Assembly (NCBI GenBank): GCA_964537975.1 | Contig: CAZIDP010000007.1 | Span: 69,648 to 133,647 of the forward strand | DNA from: SCBR16-9 sp964537975 | GTDB taxonomy: Bacteria; Hydrogenedentota; Hydrogenedentia; Hydrogenedentales; SCBR16-9 | DNA length: 64,000 nucleotides | Direction: 5' to 3' | Part shown: positions 1-8,417 of the stretch, in pieces | Layout of the letters: every line of letters begins with the position of its first letter | Numbering within the stretch: the stretch's first letter is position 1 | Program-made: the position numbers and the translations under genes | Notes under the pieces: model-generated | What the model saw: the letters and a program-made list of their open reading frames with translations, nothing else | What the model was told of the DNA's origin: nothing | Databases searched by the model: none

Positions 1-94
1 TTTCAAGATTTCATTTAAAAAACAAACTACAGTAACCTCAATTCATCAGCTGCCTGATTTTCAAGATAAGGCAAGCGGAGTAATAATAGCTATA

Positions 95-940
95 ATGTCA
101 AATCGGTTTAATGAAAAAGTTGTTTTTATTACAGGTGCATCATCAGGCATCGGTCGCGCTACTGCGTTGGCATTTGCACGAGAAGGTGCACTATTAGCAT
201 TGGCAGCCAGGCGCGTAGATCGCCTCGAAGCAATCAAGACTGAGATTGAAGCGCTTGGAAGCAAAGCGCTATCACTCATTTGTGACGTAACAGATAGGGA
301 GTCACTTGATACAGCGGTTCAAGAAACTATTGCGCATTTTGGCCACATTGATGTCGTCATCGCAAACGCTGGATTTGGGGTAAGCGGCGCAGCAACCAAA
401 CTGGACACTCCGGATTACCGTCGTCAATTCGAAACCAATGTGTTTGGTGTGTTGGATACGCTGTATGCCACATTACCGCACCTTGAAAGTAGTAAGGGAC
501 ACATATGTTTTCTGGGAAGCGTAATGGGCCGCATGGGGCTTCCCGCATCAGCTCCGTATAATGCCAGCAAATTTGCTGTCGTCGGGTTGGCAGAATCATT
601 GTATTATGATTTGCGCGAAAAAGGCATCGGGGTATCGGTAATAAATCCCGGTTGGGTAGAAAGTGAATTCCGTAGTGTTGATAACCAGGGGGTTCGCACG
701 GTGGAAGAACACGAAGAACCTATCCCCCGCTGGCTGGTGTATCCAGCAGAAAAAGCAGCCGCCGACATCGTTAACACAGTATACAAACGACGATTTGAAG
801 CCGTGATAACGGGGCATGGGAAAGTAGCTGTGTTTTTTGCACGCCATTTTCCACGCTCAACACGCTGGTTCATCGGTCGAAGCGTTAAGGGTCGAATCGA
901 CAAAGTCGAGCGTGCCAAGCGAGGAAAATTAGCGCAATAA
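95..940 (+). CDS. SDR family NAD(P)-dependent oxidoreductase
   Basis: A 281-aa classical short-chain dehydrogenase/reductase. The Rossmann glycine motif TGASSGIG is at residues 13-20, an NAG motif follows in the middle of the fold, and the catalytic Tyr155-x3-Lys159 is in YNASK, with the usual Ser about 13 residues before it. There is no signal peptide, so it should act in the cytoplasm on a carbonyl or alcohol substrate; the substrate cannot be read from sequence. Length is near the upper end for classical SDRs, with a basic C-terminal tail. The ATG has a GGAG about 14 nt upstream, a rather long spacing. It converges on the cyclophilin gene with only 25 bp between the stops. Family certain, function generic. 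Confidence 0.93.
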   Translation: MSNRFNEKVVFITGASSGIGRATALAFAREGALLALAARRVDRLEAIKTEIEALGSKALSLICDVTDRESLDTAVQETIAHFGHIDVVIANAGFGVSGAATKLDTPDYRRQFETNVFGVLDTLYATLPHLESSKGHICFLGSVMGRMGLPASAPYNASKFAVVGLAESLYYDLREKGIGVSVINPGWVESEFRSVDNQGVRTVEEHEEPIPRWLVYPAEKAAADIVNTVYKRRFEAVITGHGKVAVFFARHFPRSTRWFIGRSVKGRIDKVERAKRGKLAQ

Positions 941-965
941 TTTTAACAATTAAGTATATTTCAGA

Positions 966-1484
966 TCAGGCTTCAACAACACGAACCTTTTTGATGTAAT
1001 CCAGGTTAGGGAATTTTTCTTCCAAGTAGGCATTGCCTTTCTGTTGTATGGCATGTTGGTCTGGTGCTTCACCATACTCATCATAAATGGCATCTACCAC
1101 ATCCATACCTTCAACCACTTCACCAATAGGTGAGAAACCTTGATTGTCAAGGAAACTGTTGTCCCCATAGTTGACAAAAAACTGTGTTGTTCGTGTGTTT
1201 GGACCAGCAGTGGCAAAAGTCAAGGTGCCTCGGCGATTACTCTCCTTGACCACATCATCATCGATATTGTTATTCCGCCACTTTTCGGCGACCTCGGGAT
1301 TTCCATGAATCCCGAATTGCACAATAAATGGACGTGGCTTTGTAACCACACGGAAAAATCGTACACCTTCAAAAAAATTATCTTCAACCAATTCCATGAA
1401 ACGTGCCACACCTTGCGGTGCCCAATCTTCATGCAATTCGACCGTAAAGGTTCCACAGGTGCATTCAAATTCAATTCGGGACAC
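966..1484 (-). CDS. Cyclophilin-type peptidyl-prolyl cis-trans isomerase (cytoplasmic)
   Basis: A 172-aa cyclophilin that would catalyse proline cis-trans isomerisation during folding. The cyclophilin core is visible: FFRVV with the family's catalytic Arg, VQFG, a TFATAGPNTRTTQFFVN segment, and GFSPIGEVVEGMDVVD. No signal sequence, so it is cytoplasmic. The start is GTG at 1484, chosen because GAGGAG lies 6 nt upstream. The next gene upstream on the same strand is a membrane-anchored paralogue sharing long identical stretches, so this is a tandem duplication with one copy exported and one not. Very confident of the family; client proteins unknown. Confidence 0.95.
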   Translation of the reverse strand: MSRIEFECTCGTFTVELHEDWAPQGVARFMELVEDNFFEGVRFFRVVTKPRPFIVQFGIHGNPEVAEKWRNNNIDDDVVKESNRRGTLTFATAGPNTRTTQFFVNYGDNSFLDNQGFSPIGEVVEGMDVVDAIYDEYGEAPDQHAIQQKGNAYLEEKFPNLDYIKKVRVVEA

Positions 1485-1567
1485 AACGATCTCCTCATTT
1501 TGTTATTCTGACAGGTAACACAATAAGCCTGTGCCTAGTCATACCACTTCAGCATGTAGCTTAAAAA

Positions 1568-2407
1568 TTATACGGCATCACCAGTTACCGTAATGGCTTC
1601 ATCCACAGTTTCGGACGTATCTTCGTCTGCATCCTCTTCATCATCTGCTTCATCAGAGATAAGCACAGCTCGCTTTATATAATCCATATTCGGGAATTGT
1701 TCTAGCAAATAACGGTTTCCCATGGACTGGATACGTCCCTGATCCGGGCGTTCACCATATTCTGCGTTGATATCGTCAACAATATGCATTCCTTCAACCA
1801 CGCGTCCAATTGGAGAAAAACCCATATCATCCAGGCGTTCGTTGTCGGCAATACTGATAAACAACTGTGTAGTACGCGTGTTTGGTCCTGCGGAGGCAAA
1901 ACTCACATACCCCTTCTTATTGTTTTCCTTCACTGGATCATCCGGAATATTAGCCTGGCGCCATTGGGCATTGGTCTGCGGATCACCATTCAAGCCAAAT
2001 TGAACAACAAAACGCGGGACAACCCTGAAAAAGCGGTTGTCATCATAAAACCCTTCACGTACCAGTTGATAAAAACGCTCCACGCCAATGGGTGCCCAAT
2101 CTTTATGGATTTCCATTATAAAATTTCCATTGGACGCTTCAAACCGCACCCTGAATGTATCTGGTGTTTCTTCCGGCCAATCTTTGTTGGCATCACTTGG
2201 TGTACCAATTTCAATGTCCGCGGCTTGGGTGACTTCGCGAACCGCATTCATTTCTTCCATCATGGCTGATTGAAGCTTATGCTCTGCTTCGACCTGGTCA
2301 TTTTCTTGTGCAGCTGTGGTCCTGGGCTGTTGCGTATAATAATTAAAAGCGGCAAGCCCGCCCAATCCAGCCAATACAACGACCAAGGTAACAATTTTGT
2401 GTTTCAA
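1568..2407 (-). CDS. Membrane-anchored or exported cyclophilin-type PPIase
   Basis: A 279-aa cyclophilin with an N-terminal hydrophobic segment (about residues 4-24, with Lys before it), an acidic/polar linker of about 70 residues, the cyclophilin domain at about 85-250, and a very acidic Asp/Glu-rich tail. The domain keeps FFRVV (catalytic Arg), VQFG, ASAGPNTRTTQLF and GFSPIGRVVEGM, and is clearly paralogous to the downstream 172-aa protein. The hydrophobic segment lacks a clear cleavage site, so it may be an anchor rather than a cleaved signal; either way the domain would act outside the cytoplasm as a folding catalyst. The start is TTG at 2407, with GGAG 7 nt upstream. A terminator at 2434-2470 isolates it from the small gene before it. 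Confidence 0.94.
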   Translation of the reverse strand: MKHKIVTLVVVLAGLGGLAAFNYYTQQPRTTAAQENDQVEAEHKLQSAMMEEMNAVREVTQAADIEIGTPSDANKDWPEETPDTFRVRFEASNGNFIMEIHKDWAPIGVERFYQLVREGFYDDNRFFRVVPRFVVQFGLNGDPQTNAQWRQANIPDDPVKENNKKGYVSFASAGPNTRTTQLFISIADNERLDDMGFSPIGRVVEGMHIVDDINAEYGERPDQGRIQSMGNRYLLEQFPNMDYIKRAVLISDEADDEEDADEDTSETVDEAITVTGDAV

Positions 2408-2433
2408 CGTTAGGCTCCTTTCCAGTAAATTTC

Positions 2434-2470
2434 AAAAAAACGGCCGACTCGAATAGTACGAATCAGCCGT
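2434..2470 (-). terminator. Rho-independent terminator after the 49-aa gene
   Basis: Read on the minus strand, two 12-nt arms (2459-2470 and 2440-2451) pair completely with two G-U wobbles around a 7-nt loop, followed at once by a run of seven T (2440-2434). The wobbles are unpaired C-A on the plus strand, so the element is oriented for minus-strand transcripts. It ends the 49-aa gene transcript just before the exported cyclophilin. Confidence 0.88.
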
Positions 2471-2545
2471 GCGTATGGTATACATCAGCCGACCAGAATT
2501 ATGGCCGCCATACCAAACAATGCACTATACATCAGACTGTGGAAA

Positions 2546-2695
2546 TTAGTCATTTCGTTCCAAAATCACGAGAAAATCATTATAACTTTTTCCATGATTT
2601 GGCGTAATGGTATGTACAGTCCAGCCTTCCCGCAAAAACTGTTCCAGTTTTTCTTTTCCGGAACCATTCGATTCAATAATAAGTGACGTTTGCAT
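2546..2695 (-). CDS. Small 49-aa protein, unknown, strong ribosome site
   Basis: An open frame of 49 codons plus TAA. Its ATG at 2695 sits 5 nt after a perfect AGGAGGAGG (2701-2709), the strongest Shine-Dalgarno seen in the window, and a strong terminator follows at 2470. The peptide begins MQTSLIIESNG and contains KLEQFLREGW, a TPNHG segment, and the ending FLVILERND. The pattern of a helix with EGW followed by a strand ending in hydrophobics and ER resembles small DUF4177-like proteins, but that is only an impression. No signal peptide or membrane segment. It stands alone between two terminators. Function unknown; that it is translated is well supported by its own ribosome site and terminator. 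Confidence 0.75.
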   Translation of the reverse strand: MQTSLIIESNGSGKEKLEQFLREGWTVHTITPNHGKSYNDFLVILERND

Positions 2696-2886
2696 ATACG
2701 CCTCCTCCTGCAATACTGCCTGGCATCACAATGTATCCTTGCTATATGGTATTGGCAGTCTTATACCTGTACAAGGCCCCCGGTAGTCACAATAAAACGT
2801 AGTGAACAGTACTTTGCTCACATGCTCCCCGGTAGTAACTCTTAACGATTAACAATTACTGCTGACATATCAAATGTCAGTTGCAG

Positions 2887-2934
2887 AAAAAACTCGAATC
2901 GGCGGGCGATCCCTAATGAGATCACCCGCCGGAT
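2887..2934 (-). terminator. Terminator of the 1329-aa secreted protein gene
   Basis: A GC-rich hairpin with 12-nt arms at 2900-2911 and 2920-2931 (one G-U on the minus strand). It can be extended by an A/T-rich base with one bulge, and a run of six T follows on the minus strand (2892-2887). It lies 65 nt past the stop of the 1329-aa gene. A further small perfect inverted repeat (CTGACAT / ATGTCAG) is at 2862-2880. Confidence 0.82.
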
Positions 2935-2995
2935 TGTTTACTTATACAATCTTGTCAATGGTCGATTTTCATCGTCCTTTAACATCGATTGAACT

Positions 2996-5900
2996 TTACC
3001 CTTCTTGTGCAACACGGCGACGCAGCATATAAGCAGCACCAAGTGACAGACCAACAAAGGCAGTCAAGGTGGGCATTGCCAAAGCTACTTTTCCGAGGAA
3101 CACAACTGGAATCAACAGTACACGCACCAATGCTGCCAAGAACGGGCTACCTGCCACGACATCAGCAACAGCGGGGCTAACCCGATAATAGGCATCTACA
3201 AATGCGGAACCAACTGCGCTTTCGAGCAGATAGGTGTCACGCACTGCGCGCAAGGTGTCAATCTCGGCAGCCATAGGTGTTCCATAGGCAGCAGTCGCAA
3301 TAAAGCAAGGACCACTACTGGAACTACTACCACCGGAACCACCACTTGCCAGACCCAGTAAGGCAATAAGCAGGGCCAACAGCACCGTCAGGAGGCGGCG
3401 ATCAATACCAGCACCACGATATTCAAAGTGTTGCGGTAATGTCACAGCTGGAATTTCAGGAGTTGAACGCAAGTAAATGCTCACATCCATCATGCCACGT
3501 CGGCTGCTATCAGGTGTGTTAAAGACCAGGCTATATTCATCAGAACCACGCGGTGTGATGAAATTGGTCTGGGTTGCTGCCAATTGCCCATTTTGTGTGC
3601 GGAATTCAATGCGATCGACCCAACCCAGGTTACCCAATGGGGATTCAATCTCAAGTTCCACACCACCACGTACCGTACCATTCAGTCCGGTCGGGGCGTT
3701 GGCATCAAGAAGTGCTTCTGCGACCTCAGATGACATGGGCGCTTCGCTACGCAGACTGAACGAATTCAGGCTGTACAGACGTGCCATGTTTATCAGCTCG
3801 ATAGCATCTTCATCTTCAACTTCTGCCAACAACGCGGGGATCACTTCGTCATTCAACAGTTCAGATTGATACAGTACCAAGGCTGGTTCTTCTGCTGTTG
3901 TTTCACCCGTGACGTAATCGAAGACCGTTTCCACGCCATACAGGCTCAGACCACTGCGTACATCACCTGCCGTAAGGTCAGACTCAATCACAGGGAAGCT
4001 GAAGGTCATGGTATCGACATCCGGAGAACCCGGGCTTGCTTCATACAGGTTCTGGGCCAATGTGAAGACGGCTGAACCCGCAGGTGGTGTATTCTTCGCA
4101 GCTTCAAGTGCTTCATAGAAGTAAACACTGAATTCGCGTACATCGGCCACCGGTTCACCAGCATCTATCAAATTGCTACCCAACCCGATTGGATGTGTGG
4201 TTTGTTTGGCTTCGACAACAACTGTGCTGGTGCGTGCAATACCATATACTGTGCCGTTTTCATCGTCCAGCACTGGAATTCGCAACGTACCAAAATCGCT
4301 GTGTGGTTGACCCAAGGTCACGCCAACTTCATAGGAATCAGCAGCATCAAACATAAATGCCGTTGAATTCAAGCCAGCAACCGTGCGATGGCGATAATAT
4401 GTGATAGCGTTTTCAAGCGTTTCACTGTTTTCACCACGGGTTACAGTCACATCGGCAAAGGCGAAAGCAACACCAGTATCATCAGTACTCGCTGGTATGA
4501 TGAATTCGATAGCGCTACCATCGGCTTCGACGCGGAAACCTTGTACTTGTATACCATCAACAAAGATATCGGTCATTTCGGTCAGGCCAGCACCATGGAT
4601 TTTGGCAACAACACCACCGAACAACCATGCTTCGTTAGGTTCAACAGCCACGATTGCCAGATTGATCTGTATGAATGTGGCAGTGAATTCTTTGTCACTA
4701 TCCATAACAATGGTAATGACCTCACTACTTGCATCTTCCAGTTCATCGGCACTTGGGCCTGTCCAACCCGTAAAGAAGTATCCGTTTTCAGTATTCGGAA
4801 CAGCAGTCAGCGTGACTTCTGTATCTGCTTCATAGAAGCCATTTTCTGATTCAGGATCAATCTCGACGGTACCACCTGTTTCTACATTAACTGTCAGGCG
4901 GAATTGGTCTTCTGGTGGTGCAAAATTAGCAACCACATGTATGTCCTGATCAACGGTGAACACTATACTTAATTCGGTTCCTGCTGCTTCACCATTCAAT
5001 TCCCAGCCCAGGAACGTATCAACAGCATCATTAAAGATAACTGACGCAGTTACTGTAGTGCCATCCAGGTAAATTCCCGATGCACTTGCAGGTTCCAGCT
5101 CTATGGAAGCTTCATCAATGTTACCAACCAATTCAGTGGTAACTTCGAATTCTGCACGTGGCTCTAATACAGCCTGCAACGTGTTGGATTCTTCCAATAA
5201 AGTAACTGTTATGGGATTGCTACTGCTTAATGCTTCACCGTTGAATACCCAACCGACAAAGACATCAACCATGTCATCATAGGTTAATGTCGCGGTTACA
5301 GATTCACCGATGACATAAGTTCCCTCTGGCAGGTGGTCTTCCTCGTAGGAAGCACTTACTTCAATTGATGCCTGACCCACATTACCGGTAACTTCGGTCG
5401 AAAGCGTTACGGTCTGGACGATCTCAATTGCATCAAGTAAGGTAGTTTGTCTTTCAACAGCAATCAAATCTGCAACCTGAACATCCAGCATACCGGGTTC
5501 AGTTTGCGCGGGCAAGGTCACATAAATGAAGTTTTCAGAACCTTCATATGCAGTAATTGCTTGGCCATCAACTTCACGAAATTCTACGACAATATCATTT
5601 ACACGTACAACGTACGCTTCTTGAGCTTGCGCAAGATTCATTGCTGTCTTGGTCTGGAAAAGACCAGACAGGGTCAATTCGCGTTCCACTCCAACCGGTA
5701 TCACACTTGGGGAAACACTGTTCAATATCATTTCGGATTCAAGTGGCGCAAAAATTGACAGTTCATTAAATACTGCAATCACACTATTTTCATTAACTGA
5801 TGGTTCGGTATCACGTCGAACCCAATCGACAACTTCAGCAGAAGCCGTAATACCATCGGCACCAGCACGTATTTCAGTAGGATATGCCCAGACTTGTACC

Positions 5901-6985
5901 GCATCCGGATTTTCAATTTCCAGATCATTAATTTCAAGCGTCACACTTAATGTAGTGGGATCGCCATAATAACTGGTACTCAAGTCTTTGAGCTGTATCA
6001 ATTGATTTTGCTGCTCAAGACGATACACCATGCTGATTTCGGTAAAATTGGCCATACCGGCAATAGCACCAGGTTGTAAATCAGCAACAGCATCAGCCCA
6101 ATCCATAATGGCAGTAGCAGATGCATCACCATCAATGTCATCTACCAAGCCGCTCAATTCTGGAGAGACTTCCAGAATCAACCAGGCTTCATCAATATTT
6201 TGCATGAATACGGTATCTGACAATTGTGCTTCTTGCAACGCCTGACGATTGGGTACTGTAACGGTTACATTACCAATCGTAAGTGATTCAACACCTGCTT
6301 GTTTTACATCTTTGCCGATTGCGGCATCGTCCAAGTTGAGAATCCCAACATAACGCATTACACCATCAATTTCGACTTGGGCAATCCAAACTTCACCAGG
6401 ACCAATTTCTCTGAGGTCATCTGGGAAGCCGTTTGAATTCAGATCGATATCAACTTCCATCAAGTTCAATTGAACCGGCATGGATGAAGCTTCATACATA
6501 AGAGTGGTTTGCTTCGCGGCTTCAACAGCATTCACCAATGCGTATACATACACACTGGATTGCAACTGGTCTGCCAGGAAACTTGCCAAATCCACTTTAC
6601 CGGCATACGGAGCAGCAATTGGCTCAGTAAATACATTGCCCAGCCACTGGCCGTCACCGATTGTGAATTCACCATACTCATTAGCTACAAAGGTAACCAA
6701 TTCATTCCCGTCCCCATCCACCGTTGCCTCGAAAGGTATAGGGATGGATTCAGTATCGGGCCCAACCTTAATGGTTCTGGCCTGGATACCGGGACGTAAT
6801 GTCACCTCCTCTACTTGCTTGACGCCCAACATCATATCGATTAAATCGACCATGTTGACGCGCTCGTCACCCGTTGCTGCCCCTGTTGGATCAGCATCAT
6901 GTGAAGGTATCAACCCTATTGAAAAGGCCATAACCATCAACATGCACACGAGTGACGCAAGAATCAATTTCTTGCTCGTTCCCAT
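2996..6985 (-). CDS. Large secreted multi-domain protein with InlB-type repeats, IPT/TIG domain and CFI-box C-terminus
   Basis: 1329 aa, with a signal peptide at about 1-30. Next comes a short segment at 38-56 containing GDERVNMVDLIDMM, which looks like one half of a dockerin repeat. Three divergent InlB B-repeats follow at about 526-610, 613-690 and 696-772, each with the typical GW core (FVGW, FLGW, FTGW). An IPT/TIG-like fold begins near 778 (GAGLTEMTDIFVDG), followed by beta-rich sequence. Near the end are a hydrophobic stretch, a Gly/Ser linker, then CFIATAAYGT at 1227-1236, the CFI-box C-terminal domain, and a last transmembrane helix with RRR. Known for CFI-box proteins: a conserved C-terminal module of bacterial surface proteins. 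Inference: cell-surface or exported structural/adhesive protein. SD AAGGAG supports the ATG at 6985. It is monocistronic, with its own promoter, structured leader and terminator. Confidence 0.85.
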   Translation of the reverse strand: MGTSKKLILASLVCMLMVMAFSIGLIPSHDADPTGAATGDERVNMVDLIDMMLGVKQVEEVTLRPGIQARTIKVGPDTESIPIPFEATVDGDGNELVTFVANEYGEFTIGDGQWLGNVFTEPIAAPYAGKVDLASFLADQLQSSVYVYALVNAVEAAKQTTLMYEASSMPVQLNLMEVDIDLNSNGFPDDLREIGPGEVWIAQVEIDGVMRYVGILNLDDAAIGKDVKQAGVESLTIGNVTVTVPNRQALQEAQLSDTVFMQNIDEAWLILEVSPELSGLVDDIDGDASATAIMDWADAVADLQPGAIAGMANFTEISMVYRLEQQNQLIQLKDLSTSYYGDPTTLSVTLEINDLEIENPDAVQVWAYPTEIRAGADGITASAEVVDWVRRDTEPSVNENSVIAVFNELSIFAPLESEMILNSVSPSVIPVGVERELTLSGLFQTKTAMNLAQAQEAYVVRVNDIVVEFREVDGQAITAYEGSENFIYVTLPAQTEPGMLDVQVADLIAVERQTTLLDAIEIVQTVTLSTEVTGNVGQASIEVSASYEEDHLPEGTYVIGESVTATLTYDDMVDVFVGWVFNGEALSSSNPITVTLLEESNTLQAVLEPRAEFEVTTELVGNIDEASIELEPASASGIYLDGTTVTASVIFNDAVDTFLGWELNGEAAGTELSIVFTVDQDIHVVANFAPPEDQFRLTVNVETGGTVEIDPESENGFYEADTEVTLTAVPNTENGYFFTGWTGPSADELEDASSEVITIVMDSDKEFTATFIQINLAIVAVEPNEAWLFGGVVAKIHGAGLTEMTDIFVDGIQVQGFRVEADGSAIEFIIPASTDDTGVAFAFADVTVTRGENSETLENAITYYRHRTVAGLNSTAFMFDAADSYEVGVTLGQPHSDFGTLRIPVLDDENGTVYGIARTSTVVVEAKQTTHPIGLGSNLIDAGEPVADVREFSVYFYEALEAAKNTPPAGSAVFTLAQNLYEASPGSPDVDTMTFSFPVIESDLTAGDVRSGLSLYGVETVFDYVTGETTAEEPALVLYQSELLNDEVIPALLAEVEDEDAIELINMARLYSLNSFSLRSEAPMSSEVAEALLDANAPTGLNGTVRGGVELEIESPLGNLGWVDRIEFRTQNGQLAATQTNFITPRGSDEYSLVFNTPDSSRRGMMDVSIYLRSTPEIPAVTLPQHFEYRGAGIDRRLLTVLLALLIALLGLASGGSGGSSSSSGPCFIATAAYGTPMAAEIDTLRAVRDTYLLESAVGSAFVDAYYRVSPAVADVVAGSPFLAALVRVLLIPVVFLGKVALAMPTLTAFVGLSLGAAYMLRRRVAQEG

Positions 6986-7181
6986 TCTGTCTTCTCCTTT
7001 ACACCGTTTGGTTTTTTAAAACTGCCCACTCGCTATATTCAGGTTGCTGCCTTGAACATAGCGGTCAGGAGTCCCTAAACCATTACCAAAACCGGGTTTT
7101 GAAGGATATTCCTTCCCCGGCAATCAAGGGACCTCACATACATCTATAGCATCACAGGCAAAAATAAATGCCTATAACTCA
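6986..7181 (-). ncRNA. Structured 5' leader (about 195 nt) of the secreted-protein gene
   Basis: The promoter at 7188-7216 predicts transcription from about 7181, leaving a leader of about 195 nt before the ATG. Minus-strand structures seen: a small AGGCA/TGCCT hairpin near its 5' end; a long-range GGTCCC/GGGAC pairing closing a region that holds CCGGG/CCCGG around a GAAGG/CCTTC hairpin (forward 7101-7115); and a second strong hairpin with arms GCTATGTTCAAGG and CCTGAATATAGC (forward 7031-7061) with a 6-nt loop, just before the Shine-Dalgarno region. I do not recognise a known riboswitch class (TPP, SAM, cobalamin, c-di-GMP I/II, glycine and ydaO cores were considered and not matched). It could be a new cis-regulatory RNA or simply a stabilising leader. 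Confidence 0.5.
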
Positions 7182-7187
7182 GAACAC

Positions 7188-7216
7188 AGTATAGAGAAAT
7201 CAATATGAGTTGTCAA
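7188..7216 (-). promoter_or_regulatory. Consensus sigma70-type promoter for the 1329-aa gene
   Basis: On the minus strand: TTGACA (forward 7216-7211), a spacer of exactly 17 nt, then TATACT (forward 7093+95 to 7188). This is a near-perfect housekeeping promoter and predicts a start near 7181. Confidence 0.8.
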
Positions 7217-7531
7217 CATTTATCATCAGGTAAACGTTAACAACAAACTACTATCCCTACACCTCAATATTACCCGGACATATACCGTTTCATTACGCAT
7301 ACGCAATGAAGCTTTGATAAACAATCTGTCAACCCAGTGGCAAATAAGTCTGTAGATACCCTCCTTCCACCTTGGATTCCTGCAAATAAGCCTCTGTTTT
7401 TAAATCATACCTCGAAAATTTCTTGTAATGCAAGATGAAATAAGAATACTTAATCTAATCAACAACTCTTTCTCTACAAAAATTGCCTGTAACACCTGTA
7501 ATATATGAAAAATTCACCTAAAATCCATGTT
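7217..7531. other. Intergenic stretch with no recognised gene
   Basis: AT-rich DNA between the end of lgt and the promoter of the 1329-aa gene. No open frame with a ribosome site and no clear terminator for lgt were found. A GGAGGG-like sequence on the minus strand near 7360 has no start codon at usable distance. Confidence 0.6.
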
Positions 7532-8380
7532 TCATTGGTCAGGAGAACTCGTCTCTGTTCTATCTTCCAATGTTTCTACACAATAATATTCTTTCACGTA
7601 TTGGTACCACAAGATTCCCAGCACCAAAACTGCACCTACAACCATACCAATCGATACCCCTTGAGATAATGTCAGACCGTAATAGGGCCTTTCTGTATCT
7701 CCTCTGAATATCTCAACCACAAATCGCATTACTCCGTACAACAAAGGATATAAAAACAATATCCCACCTGGTGGATGCGGCTTGTTCGACAAATAACGCA
7801 TCGCAAAGAAGACCAGTATCAGTCCTGCCATTTCATATAATTGCGTGGGATGTACAGCGGCAGTTTGTAACGCATCCGATTGTATTATTCCTGAATGAAC
7901 CTGATGATCAAACAGCGAAGAACCTTTCGGAAACGAAACACCCCAAACCCTGTCCGTAATAGTACCCCAACAACAGCCATTTAAAAAACATCCGAATCGT
8001 GCTACCGCATGCGCCAGTGGCACTTGCGGTAAAATAAGATCACCCACCTGCAAAATTGGTACACGGCAATACTTTAAATACAATAAGCCACCAACCACAC
8101 CACCCACCAGTCCTCCGTAATACACCAATCCGCCCTGCCATACAACCAGGGCTTTGTAAAGCACCCAAGGGCTGTCATATTGCAGAATCCACCAGACACG
8201 GGCTCCCAGGAGCCCACCTAAAAAAACCCACAACCCCCCAATGGTAGTAATCGGGTAAGGATTCTCCTGTGCTTCATTTTTCCAAATCGTAAAGAAAACC
8301 CCGACCAGTACTGCAATTGCAAGCATGACTGTATAAGAATAAAACGCCAGAGGCCCGATTGTGTATAAAGTCGGATACAT
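7532..8380 (-). CDS. lgt: Prolipoprotein diacylglyceryl transferase
   Basis: A 282-aa polytopic inner-membrane enzyme that transfers diacylglycerol from phosphatidylglycerol to the lipobox cysteine of prolipoproteins, the first step of lipoprotein maturation. It shows the family's features: YSYTVMLA near the start, repeated hydrophobic helices, the signature region HAVARFGCFLNGCCWG (a variant of the usual G-R-x-G-N-F-x-N-G-E) and HPTQLYE. SD AGGAG lies 10 nt before the ATG at 8380. It is 37 bp downstream of the cohesin-like gene on the same strand, probably one transcript. Its substrates here would include the lipobox proteins at 11961, 50796, 58794 and 61610. Confidence 0.96.
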   Translation of the reverse strand: MYPTLYTIGPLAFYSYTVMLAIAVLVGVFFTIWKNEAQENPYPITTIGGLWVFLGGLLGARVWWILQYDSPWVLYKALVVWQGGLVYYGGLVGGVVGGLLYLKYCRVPILQVGDLILPQVPLAHAVARFGCFLNGCCWGTITDRVWGVSFPKGSSLFDHQVHSGIIQSDALQTAAVHPTQLYEMAGLILVFFAMRYLSNKPHPPGGILFLYPLLYGVMRFVVEIFRGDTERPYYGLTLSQGVSIGMVVGAVLVLGILWYQYVKEYYCVETLEDRTETSSPDQ

Positions 8381-8417
8381 TAACCGGTAACTCCTGGTGC
8401 AGTCTCACCCAATAAAT

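Noticed and set aside
2501..2686. 61-aa plus-strand open frame
   Set aside because: No ribosome site and antisense to the better supported 49-aa minus-strand gene.
7087..7115. Adjacent palindromes as a repressor operator
   Set aside because: They lie about 70-95 nt downstream of the predicted start and can pair within a larger RNA fold, so an RNA role is more likely than an operator.
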